Assembly (NCBI GenBank): GCA_964451935.1 | Contig: CAYVKE010000012.1 | Coordinates: 1-41,249 of the forward strand | From: CALFXN01 sp964451935 | GTDB taxonomy: Bacteria > Synergistota > Synergistia > Synergistales > Aminobacteriaceae | Reading direction: 5' to 3' | Length of the DNA stretch: 41,249 nt | In this document: piece after piece, positions 17,581 through 25,556 of the stretch | Position numbering within the stretch: position 1 is the first letter of the stretch | Layout: each line of letters starts with the position of its first letter | Program-made: the position numbers and the translations under genes | The notes under the pieces: generated by a model | Databases searched by the model: none | Told to the model about the DNA's origin: nothing | Seen by the model: only the letters and a program-made list of their open reading frames with translations

Positions 17581-17742
17581 CTATTCTTCCGGTTCGAACA
17601 TATCCTTTCCGACCGCACAGACAGGACAGACCCATTCCTCCGGCAGACTTTCAAAAGGGGTGCCCGGCTGAACTCCCGCTTCGGGATCTCCCTCGGCCGG
17701 ATCATAGACATAACCGCATACCGTGCAAACGTACTTCTTCAT
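17581..17742 (-). CDS. Rubredoxin
   Basis: A 53-residue one-iron electron carrier. The Fe ligands are C6, C9 (CTVCG) and C39, C42 (CPVC), with the conserved YVYDPAEGDPE and the WVCP segment. In anaerobes rubredoxin usually delivers electrons to rubrerythrin or superoxide reductase in peroxide and oxygen defence. The ATG at 17742 has GAGGGGG eight bases before it; an in-frame ATG ten codons upstream is not supported. It is monocistronic, with its own promoter and terminator. Confidence 0.95.
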   Translation of the reverse strand: MKKYVCTVCGYVYDPAEGDPEAGVQPGTPFESLPEEWVCPVCAVGKDMFEPEE

Positions 17743-17798
17743 TCCATTCGCCCCCTCGTCGGTAGTGTTCATAGCGTTCGCAAAAAACCAGTCATAGA

Positions 17799-17824
17799 AT
17801 TATAGCACGGACAGACGCCGGTCA
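17799..17824 (-). promoter_or_regulatory. Extended -10 promoter of the rubredoxin gene
   Basis: Minus-strand TGC plus TATAAT (17804-17799) is a perfect extended -10 element, with TTGACC about 15 bases upstream. The TAA stop of the preceding peptidase gene lies inside the -10 box. Confidence 0.65.
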
Positions 17825-18906
17825 AAATGCTCCGTAAGCAGGACGGCCCCCGAAGCAGTGACGAGGTAATCGTCTTCGATGCGCAGCCCTCCGAATCCTT
17901 CGATGTAGATCCCGGGCTCCACCGTCACGACATCGCCTTCCTGCAGGATGTCGGCGGAGATCGGAGAGAGCCGCGGCGACTCGTGAACCTCGAGTCCGAT
18001 GGCGTGCCCGAGGCCGTGGATGAAATGCTCCCCATACCCCGCTTCCTGAATGATCTTTCGCGCAACGAGGTCGACTTCGCGGCCCGAAACTCCGGCGCGA
18101 ATCGCCCCCGCGGCGGCCTCGTGCGCCCGCAGAAGGACATCTTCAATTTCTCTGACTCCGGAAGGAGGTTCGCCGATCGCGAAATTTCGCGTGATATCGG
18201 ATACGTATCCGTCGACCCGGGCGCCGTAATCGACGGTCACCCAATCCCCCTTCGAGAGGGGTTTGTCGGTCGCCATCCCGTGAGGCAATGCGCTCCGCGG
18301 CCCTGAAGCGATAATGAATCCGTGGTCGCCCCACCCCCCCTCGGCGCCGCAACACCGGATTTCGTATTCCAGCGCGGCGGAAAACTCCAGCTCGGTCATC
18401 CCGTCGCGAACGCGCGAAAGAACCGTTCGATACGCGTCCCGCGCAATATCGGCCGCCTTGCGGATGAGCGCGATCTCTCCTTCATCCTTCTTCCTGCGAA
18501 GGGACGGAAGAAGGTCGCTTGCATCCGCCCACTCGGCGGAAGCGTTCTCCAGCCGCAATTCTTCGAACTTGCGAACGCTGACTCGCTCGGCTTCGTATCC
18601 GATCCGGCGGGCCCCCATTTCCGCAATCACGGCGCGGAGCGCGCCCGTCAGGGATCGCTGCCCTTGAAGGCGGACATCGAACGGCGACTGCGACCGCGAC
18701 TGCGTCGCATACCGTCCGTCCGTAACCAGAACGGCGTCGTTCTGCGTAATGACGATCCCCGAACTCGAACCGCGAAAACCGGAGATGTAATACGCCCCCT
18801 CCCAGTTCGAACGTTCGACCACGATCAAAGCGAACGCGTCCAGTCCGAGCGGGCTCATCCGCTCGCGCAGGGATGCGACGCGGCTCCAAATCGTTTCGTG
18901 ATTCAT
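17800..18906 (-). CDS. Xaa-Pro aminopeptidase (M24 family)
   Basis: A 368-residue cytoplasmic metallopeptidase that removes N-terminal residues preceding proline, or the related dipeptidase. An N-terminal creatinase-like domain (about 1-125) is followed by the pita-bread catalytic domain. Metal ligands are visible as Asp in VTVDYGA, Asp in VSDITR, His in GLGHAIG, Glu in VEPGIYI and Glu in RIEDDY. It is the last gene of the run starting with transketolase and overlaps the AIR-synthase-like gene by four bases. A role in using proline-containing peptides fits an amino-acid fermenter. Aminopeptidase and prolidase cannot be told apart by eye. Confidence 0.92.
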   Translation of the reverse strand: MNHETIWSRVASLRERMSPLGLDAFALIVVERSNWEGAYYISGFRGSSSGIVITQNDAVLVTDGRYATQSRSQSPFDVRLQGQRSLTGALRAVIAEMGARRIGYEAERVSVRKFEELRLENASAEWADASDLLPSLRRKKDEGEIALIRKAADIARDAYRTVLSRVRDGMTELEFSAALEYEIRCCGAEGGWGDHGFIIASGPRSALPHGMATDKPLSKGDWVTVDYGARVDGYVSDITRNFAIGEPPSGVREIEDVLLRAHEAAAGAIRAGVSGREVDLVARKIIQEAGYGEHFIHGLGHAIGLEVHESPRLSPISADILQEGDVVTVEPGIYIEGFGGLRIEDDYLVTASGAVLLTEHFDRRLSVL

Positions 18907-19922
18907 CGGTCTGCCGCTCCTTCATCGACAGGACCGTGAGGAGCGGCGGGAAGATCGATGATCCCCCACAGTTCCTCGCCATCCCCAAGATATGTTCCGG
19001 TCCCCTGCGGAACCATGCGTCCGATCGTCTGCGCCGGAATCCCCGATTCGGAAAGACGATTGAGCGCCTCCGCCTCTCGTTCCGCCGGCGCGACGGCGAC
19101 GAGAACGCCGGACGAAATCATGTGGAGCGCATCGAAGCCAAGCGCGCTGCGGACGCGTTCCGTCAAGGGAGAAAGCGGGATGCGTTCCGGATCCAGGGAA
19201 ACGTCGAGTTCACAGAGACGGCAGATCTCGGCAAGCCCTCCGAAGAGTCCCCCCTCCGTCGGATCGTGCATGAAGCGCGCGATGTCGCGCAGGGCGCGCG
19301 CATCATCGAGAACCGATATCCGCGACGCCCACGACCGGACCTCTGCGATCTCTTCTTCCGAAAGAATCGCCGCGAGAAGGTCGGGACGGTCATGCGCAAG
19401 GATCGACATGCCCTCGAGCGCAACATGCTTAGTTGCGATCACGACATCTCCGGGAACGATGTCCGTCGCTCTGTAGCAGAACGACGTGGGCCCCATCATC
19501 GCGCCGACGAGGACGGGACGATCGTATTTCGACGTCAGCTCCGTGTGTCCTCCGACGACCGCGGCGCCGATATCCGAACACGCCTGCGAGATCTCCGACA
19601 TGACGGCATCGACGAATTCGACTCCGAGCGCGGCCGGAATGATGAGGGTCGCGACGAAATACAGCGGATCGCCGCCCTTGCATGCGATGTCGTTCGCGTT
19701 GATATGCACGAGCAGCTTTCCGGCGCCTTTGCTCGCGCCGACGATCGGGTCGGAGGAAACGGCGAGGAACGGCGCGTTTCCCCAACGGATCAGCGACGCA
19801 TCCTCGCCGACGCCCGGGCCGACCAGAACTTCCGGGAGCGCCGCCCCGCGATGGCGAAACACCGCCCGTTCCAGAAGATTCGGAGGCAGCTTCCCGACAA
19901 GCATATTCCCGTTGTCCTTCAT
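18903..19922 (-). CDS. AIR synthase-related (PurM/HypE/ThiL-fold) protein
   Basis: A 339-residue protein of the ATP-binding PurM-like fold. The N-terminal half has GPGVGEDASLI, SSDPIVGA and INANDIACKGGDP, the Asp-rich ATP/Mg sites of the HypE/ThiL/SelD superfamily; the C-terminal half has HDPTEGGLFGGL. No hydrogenase maturation or thiamine genes are near, and it is neither typical PurM nor SelD (no N-terminal Cys/Sec loop). It is often annotated only as AIR synthase-related or hydrogenase-expression protein. Four-base overlaps with queH and the peptidase gene show tight co-translation. Substrate is unknown. Confidence 0.8.
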   Translation of the reverse strand: MKDNGNMLVGKLPPNLLERAVFRHRGAALPEVLVGPGVGEDASLIRWGNAPFLAVSSDPIVGASKGAGKLLVHINANDIACKGGDPLYFVATLIIPAALGVEFVDAVMSEISQACSDIGAAVVGGHTELTSKYDRPVLVGAMMGPTSFCYRATDIVPGDVVIATKHVALEGMSILAHDRPDLLAAILSEEEIAEVRSWASRISVLDDARALRDIARFMHDPTEGGLFGGLAEICRLCELDVSLDPERIPLSPLTERVRSALGFDALHMISSGVLVAVAPAEREAEALNRLSESGIPAQTIGRMVPQGTGTYLGDGEELWGIIDLPAAPHGPVDEGAADR

Positions 19923-20473
19923 TCCCGGTCTTCATCTCCTCTGAGACTGTATCGGCACCCGCAGTAGTTCTGGCGGTAGAGCTTCAACTTTTTGCTGCAT
20001 TCCAGCGATTTCAGAAAACCGCCGTTCTTCCGGAAGACGCGCGTGAGCCACGCAAGACTTGCCGCGCGCGCGACATCCGCCCCGATCTCGTTGATGCGGT
20101 CCGGATCTTTATGCGGACTGATCGTCAACGTCGTGCACAGGAACCCGCACCCCTCGGATACGGCCGCCTGCGACGCCCGGAAGATCTGCTCGCGAAAACA
20201 GCGCGGGCATCTGGCGCCGCCTTCCGGCTCGTTCTCAAAACCCAGGACCGCAGCGTCCCAGCATGCGGGATCGTACTCCGGGAAAAGGACGGGCGTCCGG
20301 TGCGCGGCGAAGACCGTTTCGACCGCGGCGCGCCGTCGAAGATATTCCTCTTCCGGATGAATGTTGTTCCCGTTGAAACACCCGACGACACGATACCCCT
20401 CTTCAAGAAGCGACGGGAGCGGAACGGTCGCGTCGGGGCCGCAACAGACGTGCAGCAGAACGGACGGCGTCAC
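19919..20473 (-). CDS. queH: Epoxyqueuosine reductase QueH
   Basis: A 184-residue protein that reduces epoxyqueuosine to queuosine in tRNA anticodons, the non-cobalamin alternative to QueG. Motifs: HVCCGPD at the N-terminus, GCFNGNNIHP, a CPRCFREQ cysteine pair, TTLTISPHKD, and the C-terminal FRKNGGFLKSLECS then YCGC. The first motif has Asp after CCGP where many homologues have a third Cys. It starts with GTG overlapping the transketolase stop (GTGA) and ends overlapping the next ATG. With miaB, dus and gatCAB also in the window, several tRNA-maturation genes lie close together, though in different transcripts. Confidence 0.92.
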   Translation of the reverse strand: MTPSVLLHVCCGPDATVPLPSLLEEGYRVVGCFNGNNIHPEEEYLRRRAAVETVFAAHRTPVLFPEYDPACWDAAVLGFENEPEGGARCPRCFREQIFRASQAAVSEGCGFLCTTLTISPHKDPDRINEIGADVARAASLAWLTRVFRKNGGFLKSLECSKKLKLYRQNYCGCRYSLRGDEDRE

Positions 20474-22404
20474 TCCGTGAAGAGTCGAAGCATCGCTCCG
20501 GACACTCCGGCGACGTCCAGCCCCATCGCCGCATACACGTCAGGCGACGCTCCCGACTCGCCGTACCGCGAAACGCCGATGTTCGAGACGCGGCAGGAAA
20601 GCCCCAGATCCATCATGCGCGCGCTCACGATGCTTCCCATGCCGCTCCGTACGTTGTGATCCTCGACCGTGAGGACCCGTCCGGTCGCCGCGGCCTCCCG
20701 AAGCGCCGCGTCATCGCACGCGAGAGGCGACGAAATTCCGTAAACGGCGATCGAGCGCCCCTGTTCGCGCAGGGCGTCGGATACCTGAAGCGCGACGTTC
20801 GTCATGGCGCCGAGCGCCAGAATCGCGCCGTCCGAACCGGTGCGGATCCGCGCCGCCTTCCCGTAACGGAACCCGTCGTCGGCCGCGTAGACCGGGAGAC
20901 CTTCTCTCGTCGTAATCACGGGGGCCTTGCTCCGTCCCATCGCGATGCAGACGTTGCCCGGCTCGGCAAGCGCCCAGCGGACGGCGCGGTCCGTTTCGTT
21001 GGGGTCGGCGGGAACGACCAGCTTCCAGCCGAACATGTTCCGCAGAAGGCCGACGTAGTCGATCGCCTGGTGCGTCATGCCGTCCTCTCCGACATCGAGT
21101 CCGACGTGCGTGAGGACGAGTTTGAGGCCCGTGCCGTTGATATCGTTCAGCCGCTGCTGGTTATACGCTTCGGAGAGCCCGAAGACCCCGAAATCGGCCC
21201 ATACGGCCGTCACGCCCGCCAACGCGGCGGCTCCGGCGGCCGNNNNNNNNNNATGTTCCTGGATGCCGCACTGCAGAAACCATTCGGGGCAATTCTTCGC
21301 GAACGAATCGGTCTTCACGGATCCCGCAAGGTCGCAGTCGAAGACGAGAATCGGACTCCTTCCGGGAACGCCGTAGTTCAAGATTCCCACATCGGCCAGC
21401 GCCTTGCCGAAGGCCGATCGGTTATCGCTTGCCGATTGCGCGTCGAGCGTCCGGGGCGTTCCGGGTTCGATTTCCCGTCGCATGACCGGAACATGCGGAA
21501 ACTGGACGGGAGTCCGCTTCCGCTCCTTGATCGCGCGGTCGAGTTCCGCAGCGTCGAGTCCGAGTTCGTTCATCCCCGTGCGGTACAACTCGACGCTCGC
21601 GGCTTTACCGTGATAGTCGGGAATCCCCTCCATGAAGGACACTCCCCTGCCCATCAGCGTGTGGCACAGGATGACCGTCGGGCTTCCATCGGAAACGGCC
21701 TGCCGCAGCGAGGAATAGATCGTTTCGGGAGAATGGCCGTCGCACTCCAGGACGGACCAGCCGTCCGTTTCCCACAGACGCCGGACATCGGCCGGCATGA
21801 CGTCTTCCGTCCTTCCGGAGATCTGGATGTGATTGAGGTCGACGAGCGCGGTCAGTCCGGAGAGGTTGAAACGCTTCGCCAGTCTTCTCGCCTCGGCGAC
21901 CTGCCCCTTCGTCTGCTCCCCGTCGCCCATGAGGACATAGACGCGCCCCGGAGAACGGCGTCGGCTTTGCGCCAGCGCGTAGCCGACCCCGGCGGACAAC
22001 CCCTGCCCGAGATTCCCGCTTCCCCAGTCAATCCCGGGAACCGACCGTTCGACATGCCCCTGGAACGGACTGCCGCACGCGCGAAAGTGGGCCGCGGCCT
22101 GTTCCGGATCGAAGAAGCCGAGTTCGCCGAGAACCGCATAGGTCGCCGGGGAGGTATGTCCGTGGCTGACGACGACATAATCCCGATCCGGAGAGACGGC
22201 CGGAGTGACGTTCGCCACAGCGTAGGTCATCAGCGTCATCTCGAGACTGGAAAGCGAGCCGGCCGGGTGTCCGCTCTTCGCGCGAGCCGTCATCGTCAGG
22301 ATGCGCCCTCTGCAACGATTCGCAATGTCGCGGCAGACGCGTGCGTGTTGTTCCGACAGCGCTTCGACCGGAAAATCGCGAAGCGAAGGCATCTGTTCCT
22401 TCAT
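20470..22404 (-). CDS. Transketolase (N- and C-terminal halves in one chain)
   Basis: A 644-residue thiamine-diphosphate enzyme exchanging two-carbon units between sugar phosphates. The N-terminal ThDP-binding half has SGHPAGSLSSLE, SHGHTSP and GDGEQTKGQVAEA; the pyrimidine half has CGIQEH, and the C-terminal domain follows from about residue 500. Several Gram-positive and anaerobic relatives split this into two genes; here it is fused. A 10-N gap falls right after CGIQEH but keeps the frame with four unread residues, so the gene is probably intact. GGGAGGAG precedes the ATG. It heads a four-gene run with queH, an AIR-synthase-like gene and a peptidase gene. Confidence 0.9.
   Translation of the reverse strand: MKEQMPSLRDFPVEALSEQHARVCRDIANRCRGRILTMTARAKSGHPAGSLSSLEMTLMTYAVANVTPAVSPDRDYVVVSHGHTSPATYAVLGELGFFDPEQAAAHFRACGSPFQGHVERSVPGIDWGSGNLGQGLSAGVGYALAQSRRRSPGRVYVLMGDGEQTKGQVAEARRLAKRFNLSGLTALVDLNHIQISGRTEDVMPADVRRLWETDGWSVLECDGHSPETIYSSLRQAVSDGSPTVILCHTLMGRGVSFMEGIPDYHGKAASVELYRTGMNELGLDAAELDRAIKERKRTPVQFPHVPVMRREIEPGTPRTLDAQSASDNRSAFGKALADVGILNYGVPGRSPILVFDCDLAGSVKTDSFAKNCPEWFLQCGIQEHXXXXAAGAAALAGVTAVWADFGVFGLSEAYNQQRLNDINGTGLKLVLTHVGLDVGEDGMTHQAIDYVGLLRNMFGWKLVVPADPNETDRAVRWALAEPGNVCIAMGRSKAPVITTREGLPVYAADDGFRYGKAARIRTGSDGAILALGAMTNVALQVSDALREQGRSIAVYGISSPLACDDAALREAAATGRVLTVEDHNVRSGMGSIVSARMMDLGLSCRVSNIGVSRYGESGASPDVYAAMGLDVAGVSGAMLRLFTE
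21243..21252. other. Assembly gap (10 N) inside transketolase
   Basis: Ten unresolved bases. With the two flanking partial codons they make four whole codons, and the family alignment around GIQEH needs about that many residues, so the real gap is probably close to 10 bases. Flanks are very GC-rich. Confidence 0.95.
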
Positions 22405-22439
22405 CGATCAAATCTCCTCCCTGAAGAACAATGTCCTGT

Positions 22440-22445
22440 ATTATA
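22440..22445 (-). promoter_or_regulatory. -10 element for the transketolase run
   Basis: Minus-strand TATAAT about 36 bases before the transketolase ATG, after the alr terminator. No convincing -35 at 16-18 bases; activator help or a weak promoter is possible. Confidence 0.45.
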
Positions 22446-22482
22446 GCCGTTCTTTCCCGAATGCCGCCATTCCGGCGGGGCG

Positions 22483-22508
22483 AAAAAAAGGGCGGCTCCA
22501 TGCCGCCC
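22483..22508 (-). terminator. Rho-independent terminator of alr
   Basis: Minus strand: 7-bp stem (22508-22502 with 22496-22490), 5-base loop, then a run of T (22489-22483). It separates alr from the transketolase run. Confidence 0.85.
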
Positions 22509-22528
22509 GCATGCGCCGCCCGAAAAAA

Positions 22529-23748
22529 TCAAATATAGACCCGGGGAACCCGCTTCAGGAACATTATGGGGACCTCGTAGTTGATCGTCCCGAGCCGCGC
22601 GGCCACTTTTTCGGCTGTTATCCGGTTGTCGCCCTGGCTGCCTATCAGCACGACCTCGTCGCCNNNNNNNNNNCGTAGTTGATCGTCCCCCGAACTGCCG
22701 CGATCTCTTCCGGCGTAATCTCGTCCGTTCCCTGGCGGCCGACGAGAACAACCTCGTCGCCGACGCGAACGTCCATTCCCGTGACGTTGATCATTGTCTG
22801 GTCCATGCAGATGTTCCCCGCCATCGGAACGCGCTTCCCCCGGACAAGGACGTCCACTTTCATCGAAAGCGAGCGCGAATACCCGTCCGCATAGCCGACC
22901 GGCAGGACCGCGATGCGTTCGCTCCCGCGCGTCATGTATCGCAGGCCGTATCCGACGCCGCTGCGTTCGGGCAGTTCACGGACGACGGCGATCGCCGTCT
23001 TGACCTCGAACGTCGGCTTCAGTTCGATCGGACGGACGCATTCGCCCGACGGCCACATTCCGTACAGGATGACGCCGGGCCGAACCGCATCGAGGTATCT
23101 GTCCGGCATGTTCTTCGAAGTCAGTATTCCTGCGCTGTTGCAGACGTGCCGGAGCGGAACGCGCACGCCTCTGGCCTCGATCGATGCGAGCGCCTGTTGA
23201 TAGCGTTTGTACTGGCCGCCGGTGTACTCGAGCCGGGACTCGTCAGCCGTCGCGAAGTGCGTGAACAGCCCCTCGATGCGGATCCCGGGCAACGCCAGGA
23301 GTTCGTCGGCGATTGAAGGAATATCTTCCGGAAGAAAGCCGATCCGCCCCATTCCTGTATCGACCTTGACGTGGATTATCGCGTTCTTCCCCTGGGATAC
23401 GGCGGCCGCGCTCAAAGCCCGCGCGAAAACGACATCCGTACAGGCGGCGGTGATATCGCGCCGGACGTACTCCCCCGCGACGTCATACGGCGACGACCCC
23501 AGAACGAGAACAGGCTCGTTGATCCCTGCATCCCGCAGTTCGATCGCCTCATCGGGCGTCGCGACGGCGAAACGCCCGCATCCGGCCTCCAGAAGCGCTT
23601 TTGCGACACGCACGGCCCCATGGCCGTACGCATCCGCCTTGATAACGCCGATGATCTGCGGCTTCGGGCCGATAAACGCCCGGATCGCGGAAAAATTAGC
23701 CTTTATGTTCGACAGATTGATTTCCATGCGCGTTGGTCGAAACGTCAT
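22529..23748 (-). CDS. alr: Alanine racemase (3' part disrupted by an assembly join)
   Basis: A PLP enzyme converting L- to D-alanine for peptidoglycan. The PLP lysine is K37 in VIKADAYGHG. The barrel motifs (HVKVDTGMGRIGF; HVCNSAGIL) and the C-terminal GNICMDQ are present. GGAGG precedes the ATG at 23748. Coding is continuous to 22674, where ten Ns interrupt. After the gap the sequence re-enters 88 bases earlier in a diverged copy of the same gene and continues to a proper TGA at 22529 (ending FLKRVPRVYI). As assembled, the last 29 codons before the gap are duplicated and the frame is shifted, so the deposited reading frame is wrong. One uninterrupted copy would give about 372 residues, normal for Alr. 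A terminator follows. Confidence 0.85.
22576..22761. repeat. 88-base diverged direct duplication flanking a gap (alr 3' part)
   Basis: 22576-22663 and 22674-22761 are the same length and encode the same stretch of Alr (GDEVVL to GTINY on the minus strand), but agree by hand count at only about 60 of 88 bases and 19 of 29 residues. The ten Ns lie exactly between them. Confidence 0.85.
22664..22673. other. Assembly gap (10 N) inside alr
   Basis: Ten unresolved bases between the two copies of the alr segment. The true junction is unknown and the gap size is probably nominal. Confidence 0.95.
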
Positions 23749-23769
23749 AGTCGTCCTCCTTGCATAATG

Positions 23770-23799
23770 AAGGGGGCGAAGGTCGCCCTCCGCCCCCTT
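23770..23799 (-). terminator. Hairpin between symporter and alr genes
   Basis: A 9-bp GC-rich stem (23799-23791 with 23778-23770) with a 12-base loop lies after the symporter stop and just before the alr ribosome binding site. The T tract is poor, so it may be an intrinsic terminator or a processing hairpin. Confidence 0.5.
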
Positions 23800-23885
23800 C
23801 TCCTACCCGTACAGTTTAAGGGCAGATGTCATCTCTTCCCAGGGAAATCTATCAGGCGGGAAGATGGGTGTTCGCTTCTGCGAAA

Positions 23886-25280
23886 CTAGATCTTCAGTTT
23901 GCCGGTGCGGCGCTTCTCGTCGAAGTCCTTGACCAACGTCCGCAACGTTCCCGAAAGCAGAAGAAGCGCGATCAGGTTGGGAATCGCCATCAGGCCGTTG
24001 AGCGTGTCCGCAAGATCCCAGAGGTTGTTCAGGAACTGCCCGCCGTTCCCGAGGAGTTCTCCGCCGGCCGCGCCAATGACGCATAGGATGACCCAGAGGA
24101 TTTTCATCACGGGAATGAACTTGACGCCGAAGATATACGTCGCAGCCGTCTCACCATACCAGTACCAGCCGAGAACCGTCGAGTAGGAGAACAGCGACAG
24201 TCCGATCGAAAGAATCCAGACACCAGGCTGGCCGAGGACCGAGGAGAACGCCGTCATGGAGAGCTTGGCGCCCGTAAGGTCGGGGCTCGAGGTAAGGACG
24301 CCCGTCGAGAGGATCGTCAGTCCGGTCAGGAAGCAGATGACGAGCGTGTCCACGAAGACTTCGAAGATGCCGTACATGCCCTGCCGTACGGGATGATCCA
24401 CAGTTGCGGTCGCGTGGACCATCGGAGCGGAGCCGAGTCCGGCCTCGTTCGAGAACACGCCGCGCGCGATGCCCTTGGTCAGAGCCATCTTGATGCTCCA
24501 GCCCGCGATAGCGCCCGGAAGGGCCATGGGATCGGAGAAGGCGTATTTGACGGCGTTGCTGAGGGCGACGGGGACTGCAGAGGCGTGCGAACTGATGACG
24601 ATAAGCGCGCCGACGATGTAGAAAATGGCCATGAAGGGAGTGAGGTATGTCGTGACCGTCGACAGGCGCTGAAGCCCTCCCATGATGACCATAGCGGTGA
24701 GGATCGCAAGGATGACGCCCGTCCAGACGTGCGGCACGCCAAAGCCCATGGAGAAGCCCTCGGCAGTGGAGTTCGCCTGCACGGCGCAGCCGATCCCGAA
24801 CGACGCGAGGAATGCGAAGAGGGCGAAGATCCAGGCGAGCCACTTCTGCCCGGCGCCCTTTTCAAGGATATACATCGTGCCGCCGCGATAGTTGCCGAGT
24901 TCGTCCTTTTCGCGGAAATGCACCGCAAGCGTCACTTCGCAGAACTTCGTCGTCATGCCGAAGAAAGCGGAAACCATCATCCAGAAGAGTGCGCCGGGGC
25001 CGCCGAGGTGAAGGGCCGTGGCGACGCCCGCGATATTGCCGGTGCCTACTGTTGCAGAAAGAGCGGTCGCAAGGGCGGCGAAGGAGGAAATCTGGCCTTC
25101 TCCTTCAGCCTTCTTGCCGATCTTGCCGAAAACTTCCTTGAGCATCAGGAAAAAATACCGGAGCTGCGGAAGACCGAGGATGAGCGTGAGATACACGCCC
25201 GTGCCGACAATAAGCGTCAGCATCCAGGGTCCCCAGACGATACTGTTGATAACACCGTTGATCTTCATGATTTGTTCCAT
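23886..25280 (-). CDS. Sodium:alanine/glycine symporter (AGCS family)
   Basis: A 464-residue inner-membrane carrier with about ten or eleven hydrophobic helices that imports alanine or glycine with Na+. Family signatures are GTGNIAGVATALHLGGPGALFW near residues 75-100 (broken here for length: GTGNIAGV, then GGPGALFW) and NEAGLGSAP near 280. The ATG at 25280 has AAGGGGGA ten bases upstream; in-frame open sequence before it has no hydrophobic character and no start signal. It lies directly downstream of the glycine reductase operon on the same strand and just upstream of alr, so it may supply glycine for reduction or alanine for the racemase. It has its own promoter and a leader of about 200 bases. 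Confidence 0.92.
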   Translation of the reverse strand: MEQIMKINGVINSIVWGPWMLTLIVGTGVYLTLILGLPQLRYFFLMLKEVFGKIGKKAEGEGQISSFAALATALSATVGTGNIAGVATALHLGGPGALFWMMVSAFFGMTTKFCEVTLAVHFREKDELGNYRGGTMYILEKGAGQKWLAWIFALFAFLASFGIGCAVQANSTAEGFSMGFGVPHVWTGVILAILTAMVIMGGLQRLSTVTTYLTPFMAIFYIVGALIVISSHASAVPVALSNAVKYAFSDPMALPGAIAGWSIKMALTKGIARGVFSNEAGLGSAPMVHATATVDHPVRQGMYGIFEVFVDTLVICFLTGLTILSTGVLTSSPDLTGAKLSMTAFSSVLGQPGVWILSIGLSLFSYSTVLGWYWYGETAATYIFGVKFIPVMKILWVILCVIGAAGGELLGNGGQFLNNLWDLADTLNGLMAIPNLIALLLLSGTLRTLVKDFDEKRRTGKLKI

Positions 25281-25315
25281 AAGATGCGATTCCCCCTTAT
25301 CTTTTCTGAACTGAT

Positions 25316-25340
25316 TCCTCCGGACAAAACACCCGGAGGA
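25316..25340 (-). promoter_or_regulatory. Leader hairpin of the symporter mRNA
   Basis: An 8-bp stem (25340-25333 with 25323-25316) lies in the leader, about 36 bases before the ATG. Its CCTCC strand could instead pair with an unused perfect ribosome binding site at 25443-25452, giving two exclusive folds. No T tract follows. No known riboswitch core is recognised. Confidence 0.4.
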
Positions 25341-25486
25341 TGCTTCCCCCTTTTCGATAACACCAACTTCAGGTATTTCGAGCGCTTCCCGGCACACAGA
25401 AAAGATAAAACCGCTTCCATGTATTTTTCAGTCCCCGAAAATTCACCTCCTTCTGATCGTTCTTTATTGACCAATGCACTTTGGAT

Positions 25487-25495
25487 ATTCTATCA
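25487..25495 (-). promoter_or_regulatory. Extended -10 promoter of the symporter gene
   Basis: Minus-strand TGA followed by TAGAAT forms an extended -10 element. It lies 20 bases after the grd terminator-like hairpin and about 210 bases before the symporter ATG. The -35 region is weak. Confidence 0.45.
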
Positions 25496-25515
25496 CAATA
25501 ACGGCGTTCCTTATG

Positions 25516-25549
25516 CATATGCGGCGGGAGAAGACTCCCGCCGCATATG
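25516..25549 (-). terminator. Terminator-like hairpin after grdD
   Basis: A perfect 15-bp stem (25549-25535 with 25530-25516) with a 4-base loop begins 8 bases after the grdD stop. It lacks a clear T tract, so it may end the grd transcript partially or protect its 3' end. Confidence 0.65.
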
Positions 25550-25556
25550 TCTGCGC

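Noticed and set aside
25265..25474. Small leader ORF before the symporter gene (69 codons, minus strand)
   Set aside because: It overlaps the symporter start in another frame and its start codon has no ribosome binding site; the perfect binding site nearby lies inside it rather than before it.
25281..25480. Glycine riboswitch in the symporter leader
   Set aside because: Neither the GCCGAAGGGGCAA-like nor the AAACTCTCAGGCAAAA-like core is found there.
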